Shown here one piece after another: positions 21,801 through 32,260 of a stretch of 64,000 nt of DNA. Source of the stretch: Blumeriella jaapii (Eukaryota; Ascomycota; Leotiomycetes; Helotiales; Drepanopezizaceae); assembly GCA_009599575.1 (NCBI GenBank), contig VWND01000007.1, forward strand, positions 496,001 to 560,000. Direction: 5' to 3'. Position 1 is the first letter of the stretch. The number at the start of each line of letters is the position of its first letter. The position numbers and the translations under genes are program-made. The notes under the pieces were generated by a model. It had not been told where the DNA came from. It made no database searches and saw only the letters and a program-made list of their open reading frames with translations.

Positions 21801-24409
21801 ATCTGATGCTGAAACCGTGGCGAAGAAGTCAGAATCTGGGGATGTGGCAAGCAGTGACGCCAGTAACGACACTATCGCGTTGGAGGTTGAAAGTCTACGG
21901 AAGCTTGCTGCAGAGAAGGAACAGGCTCAGAAAGTGCTGTCCGAGAAATATGCCCAGCTAGAAGAACAACACATGGATGCACTTGACCTCGTGGAAGAGC
22001 TCAAGACGGAGGTTTCGAAGGCGAGGCTCGTTGAGGCATCGTCACCCCGCTCAGGCACAGCTGTCATACGTCGCAAGTCAAGTCAAAGCGTTATGATCAT
22101 CGACAAGGCACATCGTGCTTTTGCGTCCCTCCGCAACATTGCTGCTGACAATTTCGAGGACAGCCCAGATGTTATGGCAAACTTCGAGCTGAGTCTCAAT
22201 ACGGCAATGCACGAGCTGCATTCCCGATCCGAACGAATCCAAGAACTTGAGGCAGACATCACTGCTGCGAAGAAGGAGATGGAGACCAAGATGACTATAA
22301 TTTCTGGATTGACTCGAGAGCGTTCCAGCATGAAGGCATCCCCCATGGATATGTCGGTCGTCTCATCAATGCGTGACCAGCTTCTTCAGAACGAGGGTCA
22401 GATGCGGATGCTTCAGGAAACCCACATTGCTCGTGAGCAAGAACTGCAAGCCGAGTTGGAAGCTCTTCGTTCTTCAATTAAGGAGCACGTATCATCTTCT
22501 AAAGATCAACAAGGACCAGTGAAACAGCGTTCGGCAGAGCATGACACGGATAAGGAGACCCGGGCTCAGAGGTTTGCGGACTTGGAAATCGAGCTCGCCA
22601 ACTTGGAGGGCCGCCATCGGACAGCCTTGAAGTCGATGGAGAGCTCCGAGAAGGATCTTTTGGACTCTATCTCCGGGCTTGAGAAGCAGCTGGCTGTCGC
22701 TAAGAGCGAGCAGCAGACTGGAAGAAATAATGCTGAAGTCGGTGCTGAACACGATCCTGGAACTGAGCTCATCTCAACCTTGCAGCAGGAGATAGATGAG
22801 CACAAAACTGCTGTAGCTGCAAACGCTGCACGGGTAGCTGAGCTTGAGCGATCTCATGCCGCCACTCTGGCTCAACTCGATGACGTGTTTCAATCCAGAA
22901 ATGATTCTCATGCTGAGGTCAGGAAGCACAAGAAGCACATCTCTGATCTGGAGCAATCGCATGCTGCAACCCAGAAACAGCTCGATGCGCTTACCAGATC
23001 TCGTGACGAGTCCCACGCCGAGGCTGAGAGACACAAAGTACTTGTTGCAAGACTGGAGCAACAGATTGCCGAGCATGAAATCATTGTCAAGACACATCAA
23101 GATGGATTTCGCCTGTTGCATGCAAATCACGCCAAGGCTCTCGAGGATCTGAGGTCTAGCACCCATCAAGACCACCAGGTCCTTGTTGCAGAGCTCACAA
23201 CCAAGCACCAAGCAAGCACCGAGGAGCTTCAGAACGCACTTGCTGAAGCTCGCGACGAGATCACCAGGATTGCGACTCAGGTGGCTGTCGCCCTTGATGT
23301 TGATATCGGCGCGGAGAAGTTAGAAGATAGAATTTCCGATCTTCTTGCGGATCAGAAAGCAATGGTCGAAGAATCGAAGAAGGTTACAGAAATGGAGCTC
23401 CGTGTTGCAGAGCTTTTGGGCGTCAATGACACCCTCAAAAGAGAGCTCGACGGCGTGAAGGCTGAACTGGCCGAGTTGTTGGCTCAGACTGCCGAAGGCG
23501 CCAGATACAAAAACGAGCACGCTACAGTTGCCGAGCAATTGGCGGCTTTACGCAAGGAGCTGACCGAGCTTGAGACAAAGAATAAGAAAAATTCCCGGCT
23601 TGTCGAGGAGCTTGAGGATCAACTAGCTTCCAATTTCGACCAGCACCAGATTGCGAACAATCGTCTTTCCTTACTGCAGACCGAGCGCAACGCTCAGTTG
23701 GAGGAGGCGAACGCAGCCCTTGCCCGTGCTCAGCTTGAACTTGATAACATCAAGGAGGAATACATAGATCTTCGGGTAAGCAAATTGACTCCCCACTAAG
23801 ATTGCGACGCTAATTAAAAAGGCCAAACTCGACGAAGTATCCGAACCCGGTGCTGACCCTAAACGTTCTGATATGCTCCGCAAGTCTGCTTCAGTGGCAT
23901 CCTTACCATCGCCCCCACCCGCATGTCCTCTACCCCCTCTTCCTGGCACCGCTGGAGCAGTTGTTCAGCCCACCGGCCACGCCGCCTCTGTTCCGGTTCC
24001 TCCGACTCCTACCATGAGTAATCGTCCCAACAGCAACGATCTCGCTACCACTCAAATTCACGACGACCAAGAGGCTCGCATACGCACTATCGAAAAACAT
24101 CTGCAAGCGGAGAAACAACTCACCACAACCCTGGAAGAAGCCTTGACCGACTTGGAGAGACAGAGCAATAAGATGAAAGCCGAGGTCGACGCTTGGAGAC
24201 GACGGGCTTCAGATCTCGAGCTCGAACTCAAGGACGCCAAAGAGAGGGAGAAGAACAGTAGCCTTGATAAGGAAAACAGATGGAGCATGCTGCAAGTCGA
24301 GGAAGAGCGCAAAAAGCGACGAGACGCCGAGATTGCCAGAGCACACCTTGAGGAGCGAATGAACGCCATCAGCAAAAAGAAGAAGAAGGGAAGCTTGAAT
24401 TGCTTTTAA
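18888..24409 (+). CDS. Kinesin, probably kinesin-4 (KIF4/KIF21-like), long coiled-coil tail; internal frameshift
   Basis: Exons 18888-19062, 19133-19456, 19530-23775 and 23822-24409 (introns 70, 73 and 46 nt). An N-terminal Ser/Pro/Gly-rich extension precedes the motor, which starts at KVAVRVRPSLKS. It has a P-loop GQSGAGKSYTMG, switch I NAKSSRSHAVFS, switch II DLAGSERLKNTGAQGERAKEG, and a neck region RDSKLTRLLQDSLGGNAIT followed by LNTVQYAQRARAIQSKP. These resemble kinesin-4 more than kinesin-1, -3 or -5; the subfamily is moderately sure. About 1,300 residues of heptad-rich coiled coil follow, and a Pro-rich patch near 23.9 kb (SLPSPPPACPLPPLPG). Near 20831-20850 the coding frame changes by one base: the upstream frame stops at 20902 while the coiled coil continues in the other frame. 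The exon sum is two bases over a multiple of three, fitting one lost base. Likely a microtubule plus-end motor for spindle or cargo work. Confidence 0.93.
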
Positions 24410-25106
24410 CCACTCACTTCTCCTGTGGAACAACCCCGCATCTTGGAGCAACGGCAGCGGCTTGTATCATACACGTACTCTGGACGGTTTTGACGATGTC
24501 ATTACGTTTCTTTTCTTTTTGTTTCACCTCCTCATTTTCCAGCACATAATTTTTTACACGAGACTTATTCACGATGAAACTGAGCGATGGTCGGTGATTT
24601 TGTGCTAAGGTGGCTTTCACCTTATGCAATGTGTTTAGGTGCGCGCGGTCTTTAAGAGATACCACATTTTCGCTGTTGTTGTTTTTGCGGGCACTTGGCT
24701 TGGCTTTCCGAATGGGTTTTAGCTGATTTACAGCTGATTTGCATTGACTTCTCCCGCTATCTTTGGGATGACGGTGAACTGGAGGCAACGGATGAACTAT
24801 GGCGGGTACGATATGAGCCCATGACGGGCTGGGAGATGAAACCATAGATGAGCAGAGCATCATCAGTTCTACATGCATGGCTCTACTAGACTGGAAGGAT
24901 TTTGGCTAGAGCAGAGTTAGGCTACACTTGGGTGGATAAGTGGAGAAAGATGTGTCGGATAGGGAAGCAATCTGTAGTAATAAACACATCATTCCGGAAA
25001 TTTCTCTAGAGATTGTTGTCATCGTTCGTTTGCTCCCGGGAGTGACGGGTCGCCTAAATCCATACATGGTTTGTATAGCCCTCAATATCGTTCGGAGCAT
25101 TCGACC
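24410..25106. other. Convergent spacer kinesin / ORC6
   Basis: Spacer between two 3' ends, AT-rich in parts. A 154-codon ATG frame on the minus strand (24878-24414) is Lys/Asn-rich and resembles no family I know; I treat it as probably non-coding. Confidence 0.55.
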
Positions 25107-26287
25107 TCATTGAACCTCAAGCTCATTCGAGTTTCCGCTGCCTTCTTGGGATATCTCTGCGATCTTTGCAATTAGCGTCTCCTTCCAAGCCCGAAAATCC
25201 GCTCTCTTCGCGTCCGTAACATAGAACTGCTCTTGGATCATGGTCCTAGGTTTCCTTCGCCCAACCTCACCCACAAAATTCCTGTTGACGTCCACGTCCA
25301 GCATCTCCTCGTCTCCATCCTCCTCGCCTCCATCAACACCGATGCCCTCCTCGATGTTCGTCCACCAATCCATTTCCCTCCACCCATTCCCTACAATCTC
25401 CCCTCTCCAGGCATTGACATCCCTCTGCTCCACCTCCTCCCATCCCGTCCACGCCCCTTCTCCGTCTCCAACCCTATCCCTCACCTGTTCATCGTCCTTG
25501 GCCCTGGCCAGAATCTCCCTAACCCTCTCCGTCCGCTTAGTCCCCTCCACGGCCCTCCCCTCCTTGCCCCTCATCCGCACCACAACGAAAAACCACACCA
25601 TAGCCACCAGCGCCGGTAGCTTGCCCTCAATCCCCCTCTTCCCCGCAGGACACGGCAAACACAGGATGCTCTCGACCCCCGCCAAAACATGCGGCACCGC
25701 CCTCCGCGTCTCCATCTCCCGGCACAGCAGCCGCACCACCGGCCCCACCCACCGGGGAACCTTCTCCTCCTTGTTTGTCCTGCCGGCAAACAACAGGCCT
25801 CTCTTCGCGCTGCGCTGGCTCTGGAAGTCGGCGAAGCTGGCCGCTTTGCTGGGCGTGAGACGCTGCGGGAGGGCTTTCTGCGGCGTGTGAGAGCCGTTCC
25901 TGGAGCTAGCGAGAGCACGCTGGCGCGCGGCCGAGGTGACCAGGGTGCGGTCGAAGTAGGCGTATAATTTGCTGTAGACGCGCGGCGGGATCGGGGGCCG
26001 TGGCTCGATGGGGGGGAGGTTGAGGGAGCTCTTCAATCTGCGGGGAAAATACGCGTCAGCCTCGACGGACCTGTGAATGGGAGTGTGGAAGCAGAGGGGA
26101 GCTACCGTTCGCAAGCCAGGTTCGCGCTGGCGTAGACCCGGGCGACCTCCTCGTCGGGCTTCAGGTTGCTGCATTTGTTGCGCGATTGCGCGAGCAGGCT
26201 GTTGGCAAGCTCGACGAGTTCCGCGGGAAGGGCGCCGGGATGGCGGGGAATGAGGTTCGTCAGTGCTTGTTCGACTGGACGACTCAT
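25107..26287 (-). CDS. ORC6: Origin recognition complex subunit 6
   Basis: Exons 26287-26106 and 26037-25107, with a 68 nt intron (GTAGCT...CCGCAG); 370 residues. The N-terminus (VEQALTNLIPRHPGALPAEL, then LLAQSRNKCSNLKPDEEVAR) followed by RVYSKLYAYFDRTL matches the TFIIB-like helical repeats of Orc6. The middle is basic with TPQKALP and TPSKAAS motifs, probable CDK sites (TP with nearby Lys/Arg), then an acidic stretch (EEDGDEEMLDVD). The C-terminal RPR/KRADFRAWKETLIAKIAEIS helix is likely the part that docks on Orc3. As part of ORC it helps load MCM helicases at origins in G1. The gene is GC-rich in its middle. The longer frame upstream of 26287 lacks an ATG and is not used. Confidence 0.86.
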
Positions 26288-27004
26288 TGCTGCTGGGCTG
26301 TAGCTTAGTGGTTGCGATTCGATGTGGTGTGGTCGCAGATGTGTGATGTGGGAAGGCTGGAAGCAAACGAGGCTGGCTCGGAAGTGGATGTTTAGGAAGT
26401 CGCGTAGGCGAGGCTGCAGGAAGGGTCAGAAGCTCGCGTAAGGATTGGGCGGCTTTACTACATCTTACTATTAAGCTCGAAGTACATAATCTTTTGCTTG
26501 TGGCTTTTGCTTAGGACATTGAAAATGATAGATTTAGTCTTGGTAATCCCACCACACGAAATGGCTTCTTTCGCTTTTGCTGAACATTTCTCAAGCCTTG
26601 GTCTAGCAGCAAATGGCCGATTTGATAGCTAAAGAACTAGGTATGTAGTAAATGGAACCACAAAGCGTGACTTCGCTGTGGAGCTACCTACACACCTAGC
26701 CATTGCAGGTCCCAAGCCGAGCTGGAGATCCATCCTGCGAATATACTGAGCATATTGCCAAACAGCGACTGGATCCGAGAGCAAGACTTTAGAGACGAGC
26801 CACTTTCGCGTTCGATAGATGCTCAGTCAGACCCAAATCAAATCGAAGCGGGCCATGTTGCTTTTGCTCTTAGAAACCAAAATGAAGAATACGATGCATC
26901 AAGTGGTCTATAGCAGCTATCAAAGCCGCAACCGCACCCAGAAATAGCAACAAAACGCCGCCCCATCAGTCTATAACCCAACTCTCTACGCAAGCTCCTT
27001 TCTA
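26288..27004. other. Intergenic region upstream of ORC6
   Basis: ORC6 promoter plus the 3' end of the oxidoreductase gene. Several open frames on both strands lack coding character. No repeat stands out. Confidence 0.6.
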
Positions 27005-28419
27005 TCAAGTAGACTTCCAATCCGGCACGACTCTTTTCAAGTAATTCATGAACTTCGCCAATCCAACTGCGTGTTCCACATTGCCCTCTGGATCCGTCAC
27101 CTTCTCGGGCCACGCAATACCTGCTCCATACAGTCCCTTCACCGTCTTGCCACTGGCATCCGAGAAGCCAGCAGTTCGATCGTTGTACCGAAGATCCAAC
27201 TTCTGTCCTCCTTGCTCCAAAATAGGAACCTTGTTCTGATGGAACCCAATCGCTTGGACCACGTGCGAGCAGGAAGGTAGGTGTTCCAAGTAAGTGCTCT
27301 GCTCTTGTTCTCTCGTCGTGTTGACTTTCTCGAGGAAATTGCTCACATCGGAAGAGGGCAGGACATCTTCTTCGAGGTTCTCCTTCGCCCATGTCGCGAC
27401 TGCACCTTTCAGACCAGTATTGTCACGGAGAATCCAGCCGTCTCGCTCCTCGGCGTAACGAAGAGGGTGACGAGTAAACCACTTGATGCGGAGATGAGGA
27501 TGCGATGAGCTAGCGAGGTTGTACAAATTACGGAGTACAAGGATCGCGCTGTGCGAGGCACCAATTACGCCGACTGTCTGTTTCTCGGTTGGAGAGAGGA
27601 TCTTGGCGAGGAGCGGAGGGTTCAGGGCGGGATCAAGTCCAATCTCCTTGACACCAGTAACGGGGAGAGGTCCAGTGCTGGGCGATGAGCCCGTACAGAG
27701 GATTAGCATTTCGGCGGACACTGTTGAGGGTCCAGGAAACTTCTCATCTGGCGATGTGATGGTGACGCTCCAATTTCCAGACTATTGACATCAGCTAAAT
27801 GGTCTCTCTCCCTGCACAGAAAACGAGCTTACCTCTGACCATGATGCACCGGCAACCTCTCCAAGCTGCTTATGGACCCCTTTGGTAGCATTTAGACCTT
27901 TGGTGAGCATGAGGCAGAGGTCCGCTGCTTGCGCGATGTGACATGTCTTCTCTTGGTCCAGGCCCTTGAGGTGCGTGTAGGCATTTGGAGCCGGAGTCTC
28001 CTTGGCTACCTCCAGGAACGGCGAAACACCCTCCGCATAAGAAATGAAGCGCTTGACCTTGGTATTACTGTCAACGTGTTAGAGGATCACGTTACCCGGT
28101 ATGAATTGGAGAATCCGAACCTTGGGACCTCCCGGTAATACTTGTTCAGCCTTCCACCCTGCAGCTGGTGATCGACCCATAAGATCGGACTCTTGTTTTG
28201 TTCCAGAAGATTGCCCACTACGGCAATACCTGCTGGTCCTACGTGGTGTCAGCCGTTGAACATCGATGGCGTGCTCGAGTCTTTGCCCAAACAGGTGGCG
28301 AAATCCTCAGCGCAGGCCAAAGTCAATTTGCACGAGCAGAAAGCTCTTCTGAGTGGCTGAGAAAGTCGCGGCTTACCAGCACCAACCACCACCGCCTCGT
28401 ACTTCGTATCAAGCTTCAT
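27005..28419 (-). CDS. FAD-dependent oxidoreductase (flavoprotein monooxygenase-like)
   Basis: Exons 28419-28377, 28238-28121, 28067-27833 and 27781-27005 (introns 138, 53 and 51 nt); the frame closes at 391 codons. A tiny first exon codes the FAD-binding Rossmann start, completed across the first intron: [20 protein letters not shown] second dinucleotide fold has [17 protein letters not shown], and [12 protein letters not shown] is the ATG-type motif joining both domains. The C-terminal region [16 protein letters not shown] resembles the GDxx motif region of pyridine-nucleotide disulfide oxidoreductases, but I see no CxxC redox pair. The layout fits single-component flavin monooxygenases such as the ornithine N-oxygenase group; the substrate is unknown. 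The donor of intron 2 (GTTCGG) is weak. The neighbours do not suggest a biosynthetic cluster. Confidence 0.8.
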
Positions 28420-29102
28420 GTCGATATATCTTCTCGTCCCTGGGTATCTGGCAACGACTGTCTTGACAGAACAGAAAAGAGCGCGCGACGAGGGCCGCCC
28501 GCCGGCGGGCATGGCACGCATTAAACAGGCCATTCTGGTGCGCGGTAACTTCGTAAGTTCCAAGACTGACTGGTGACTCCAGCTGGCCAGAGGCAAAGTG
28601 TGAAACGAGCAAAAAGGCAAAAGGTAAGTGTTTTGGGTAGCTCCACGCGCTAGACCCACTACGGCGATAGCCTACAGGAACAACCAAGCTGTCGCATGTA
28701 CTTGCACGAAAACAATCAATCCTAGCTTTTCATGCTCTTAGGTAATGGCCATTTACATTGCCATCCAGGTACTGTAGGTAATTCCCATTGGCACGCCACT
28801 CGTTGTTTTTTGCGTGGGTAGGCACTCGCACATATCCACTTCTACTATAGGTACTGATTCATGTCCTTCAATGCTTACCTGTACTGTAGCACAAGCTAAG
28901 CGATGTGGCAGAGTGCTGAAAGTTCGAGTGAAAACAAGAGGTAGCATGTTTGGCTCTACCTTTCCTCAATAACTTCAACTCCCTCAAACGGGAGTGGACC
29001 CGTGATGAAACCTCCGTGGACGGGGCACAAAATACTTGGATATACAGAATACCTACGTATAGGTAGATGATGCCACCGAACATAGATTCAGCCGCACTGA
29101 TG
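28420..29102. other. Intergenic region upstream of the FAD oxidoreductase
   Basis: Promoter of the oxidoreductase and 3' region of ALG2. It holds a few isolated words such as GTACTGTAGGTA near 28770. No gene seen. Confidence 0.6.
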
Positions 29103-30725
29103 CTACTGTACTTTCTTTTTGCTCTGAGCAAGACCTCTTGTCCTTCTCCTTGTTAGCTCAAATCCCAAATATGCCACCCAGCATGCTATCGCGAGTGCGC
29201 TACATGCAAAGGACGGCAGCCACTGTTTGTTTGCCGAATACCAATCTGTGGTTCGCGATGCGTAGACGGTGAAGCCTGCATCGTAGATGAGGATCAGAAT
29301 CGTGTAGACAAACATTGACAGCTGTATGGTACTCCTTCGCGGCGTACCCGCCATAGCTGCAATGATTTGATCAAGTCTCTCGGCCATCTTCACGTCGGAA
29401 AACTCATTTTTGACCCTCTGGACACCTGCCATGCCCATTCTCTTGAGATCCTCGTCGGATGTTTTGTGCAAAACTTTGTCCATGACTGCCGTCCAGCTTT
29501 CAGTGTCTTCGGGCGAGCAGAGCCATCCTGTCTTGTCTTGCACGACTGTTTCGAGCGGCCCTCCGGTATTGGCAGCCAAGACAGGAAGTCCAGCCAGCAT
29601 TGCTTCTAGGGGGACGATTCCAAAATGCTCGTTAGAAGGGGTGTATACAAGCAGTCGAGCTGATTTCAAGAGAATGTCCTTCAATGTGTTCGGTACGGAT
29701 AAGAGGAATAAAACATCCACCTCTTCGGGGACATTGAGGGCTGTAACGATCGTCTTCGTAGTCGCGGTCTTAAGACCTAGTGATTCGGCCAATCGGACGA
29801 GCTCCTTATGGTAGACCACATTCTCCTGTACTCGATTGTCATAGCCACCTAAGCAAGATCAGTGTTGTGCTCGATATGCTAGCGGTGGTACGTACCCGCA
29901 AGAAGCAACATCACCCTTTCTCTAGCCTCTTTGCCCAACCCAGCATATGCCTTGATCGCAAGGCCAATATCCTTTTTTCTCTCGAACCGATTTATGCTCA
30001 ACAAAATGCTCTTGTCCTGCCAAGCGGCCACCGGCCCATCTACAGACTCTGCCTTCTTTTCCTTGGTGTCCACACAAGGATACACAATCTGCAAGTCCTT
30101 CTCCACGACCAGTTCCGGCCACACTCTTCCCACTACGCCCTTAGTGAACCCAGAGTTGACAGCTACCGAGTCTGCGAAACTCATACTCCATTGCTCGATG
30201 AAGTCAAAGGGTATTCTGTACGCCCGTTTCCACCATGCTGATCGTCCTTGCGCCAGCAGCAGGTCTGGGAAATGACAGTAGAATAGTATGCGCGTCTCGG
30301 GGTAAGAATACGCAACCAAGGCAGTCCTGCACTTAGTTGATCGACGAAAAAGGCATCTGGCTTTAAGTTTCTGATCTCGGAATCGCAGTATGTGGCGAAG
30401 ATGATATGGAGCTGGCGGAGAATTGCGCAGAGGATGGAAAATCGAGAGAAGATAGAGGCGGGGATCAACCAGTTACCGCGAACTCGTACGTCGAGAGTAC
30501 CTGGCCCAGCATTAGATGGTAAAGATGGTTGGATAAAAGATTCATACCATCTCGAGCTTCGTCAAAACAGTGCTTCGGATCGCAGTGGCTAGTAAAAATC
30601 ACGACTTTGTGCCCACGGTTTTGCAGCCCTACAGCTGCATCAATCACCAGCCTTTCTGCGCCACCGATTCCCAAATCGGGATGCAAGAAGACTATGCTCT
30701 TCTTCTTTTCTACGTCGGGCGCCAT
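29103..30725 (-). CDS. ALG2: Alpha-1,3/1,6-mannosyltransferase Alg2, with a one-base frame break
   Basis: Exons 30725-30548, 30500-29896 and 29848-29103 with two 47 nt introns. Alg2 adds the second and third mannose to the dolichol-linked oligosaccharide on the cytosolic face of the ER. GT4-family features: [18 protein letters not shown] at the N-terminus, [37 protein letters not shown], and the E-x7-E catalytic motif in [19 protein letters not shown]. Two hydrophobic segments near the C-terminus ([18 protein letters not shown] and [17 protein letters not shown]) are as in fungal Alg2. Between [11 protein letters not shown] and ILFYCHFPD the frame changes by one base near 30300-30330, with no room for an intron; the exon sum is also one base short of a multiple of three. 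The gene is likely functional in the organism if this is an assembly error. It is divergent from the next gene. Confidence 0.94.
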
Positions 30726-31145
30726 TAATATGATGAGTGGAGAAAAAAGAAGGAGTGGAAATCCCTGATCGATAGCTGGCCCGGCGAGTTTCACACCAAG
30801 AAACCCTTGCAGCCTCGCGCGATGTAGACGTTGCCATCGTCCGGCTTCAGCCTTGCAGCCTTTCATCAGCACCTACTCCCTACCTAGGTAGGTATCTACA
30901 GTACAAGGAAAATGAGCTCAACTACTCTTTTTATGCCCAGGAACTAGTCATGTTATGTCGATGAACTTATTCAATACAGGTACCTGAAAATATTTTACAA
31001 AGATCGTAGAATGTACCGCCAGGTTACATATACAACTTTTAGCCGAGGCCCATGCGATACCGACATCCTCAGCTTGTCTACATCTCAAAGTAGCTGAAAT
31101 ACTTCCATCTTTTCTTCTCAGTCATCAACTACCTCTGACTCTAAG
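30726..31145. promoter_or_regulatory. Divergent promoter region ALG2 / enoyl-CoA hydratase-like gene
   Basis: A 420 bp head-to-head spacer. It is pyrimidine-rich just ahead of the plus-strand gene. It contains the palindrome-like TACCTAGGTAGGTA near 30884-30895; no known site was assigned. Confidence 0.5.
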
Positions 31146-32030
31146 ATGCCGTCCCCACTCTTCACAGTCCCAATCAACGCTTCCTCCCCCAAAACATCTC
31201 CGGTGGGCACAGTGGTCTGCAGCCAGTCCTCCTCCGGCGTCTACATCCTAACCTTCACCTCACCCCCCGACAACCGCCTGCTCACCTCCTTCTGTCAGGC
31301 ACTGCTACTTGCCCTCGACATTCTCGAGTTCTCGTACCCGCCGGGCTGCGTCATAACCACATCTGGGATCCAGAAGTTCTTCAGCAATGGGCTGGACTTG
31401 GAACATGCATTCGCTACCGAGGGATTCTTTCCCGATAGCATGTTTGCCTTGTTCAGACGTTTATTGACGTGTGCTCTCCTCCGCTTCGTGACCCTGGGTA
31501 GAAGAGCTGATTAGAATAGATACCCGATGCCCACGGTAGCAGTAGTCAATGGGCATGCGTTTGCCGGGGGGTTCATGCTCGCCATGTATCACGATTACTC
31601 TATCATGAACCCCTCGCGCGGCTATCTCTGCCTCAACGAGCTGGATCTCGGCGTCCCGCTACAAGCAGCCATGTCGTCGGTCTTTCGCCAAAAACTCTCG
31701 CCTGCCGTATACAAAGCCATGGTCCTAGAAGCGAAACGCTATTCTGGGCAACAGGCGCTGGACAACGGGATCGTGGATGCACTTGGGGGAATGGAAGAGG
31801 CTTTGAAGTTCGTGGAGGAGAGGAAGCTGCGGGAGAAGGGGACTAAGGGTGTATATGGACTGTTGAAGAAGGAGATGTGGAGGGAGAGCTTGTGCTATCT
31901 TGAAAAGAAGGGGTACGAGAAGGAGGTGGTAAAAGATAAGGCGTATCTGAAGAGCGAGGAAGAGAGGATCAAGGCGGGAAAGAAGAGGTTTGCTGAGTGG
32001 ACCAAGAATGCTACGAAAGCCAAACTGTAG
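31146..32030 (+). CDS. Peroxisomal enoyl-CoA hydratase/isomerase-family protein
   Basis: Exons 31146-31468 and 31520-32030 with a 51 nt intron (GTGTGC...AATAG), joining RRLLT to YPMPTVAVVNG; 277 residues. The crotonase fold is shown by LTFTSPPDNRL, by the oxyanion-hole segment FFSNGLDLEHA and by VAVVNGHAFAGGFMLAMYHDY, the best-conserved helix. LCLNELDLGVPL follows at the position where catalytic Glu residues lie in hydratases and isomerases. The C-terminus ATKAKL ends in Ala-Lys-Leu, which fits the peroxisomal PTS1 rule. A role in peroxisomal fatty-acid beta-oxidation, for example as a delta3-delta2 enoyl-CoA isomerase like Eci1, is plausible. The exact reaction cannot be fixed from sequence. 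It shares a promoter region with ALG2. Confidence 0.88.
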
Positions 32031-32260
32031 TCGTTGTGTAGAGTAGATGAATCAGTCACGAACAGAGAGAGCTCTTGGCTGAATTGAGTGCGATGACTTC
32101 AGTAAAGTATCGTTAGTCGTTGTGGTATCCATAGCTCTCGCTTAACATACACATAAACTCCAGCCCAATGCCGTCCGTACCCCAACACCATGCTATTTTA
32201 CAAAAAGACCCCGCAACACGTTTTCCCACCATGAAGTCCAAACCCCAGGGAACCAAGCAT

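Noticed and set aside
24414..24878. 154-codon ATG frame on the minus strand between kinesin and ORC6
   Set aside because: AT-rich composition, no recognisable domain, lies in a convergent 3' spacer; probably chance, although a small unknown gene cannot be excluded.
26290..26335. tRNA-like start (TAGCTTAGTGGTTGCGATTC)
   Set aside because: No T-loop, anticodon stem or matching acceptor stem follows; it lies in the ORC6 leader.
27005..28419. Secondary-metabolite cluster around the FAD oxidoreductase
   Set aside because: The neighbours are ORC6 and ALG2; no synthase, P450, transporter or regulator is present.
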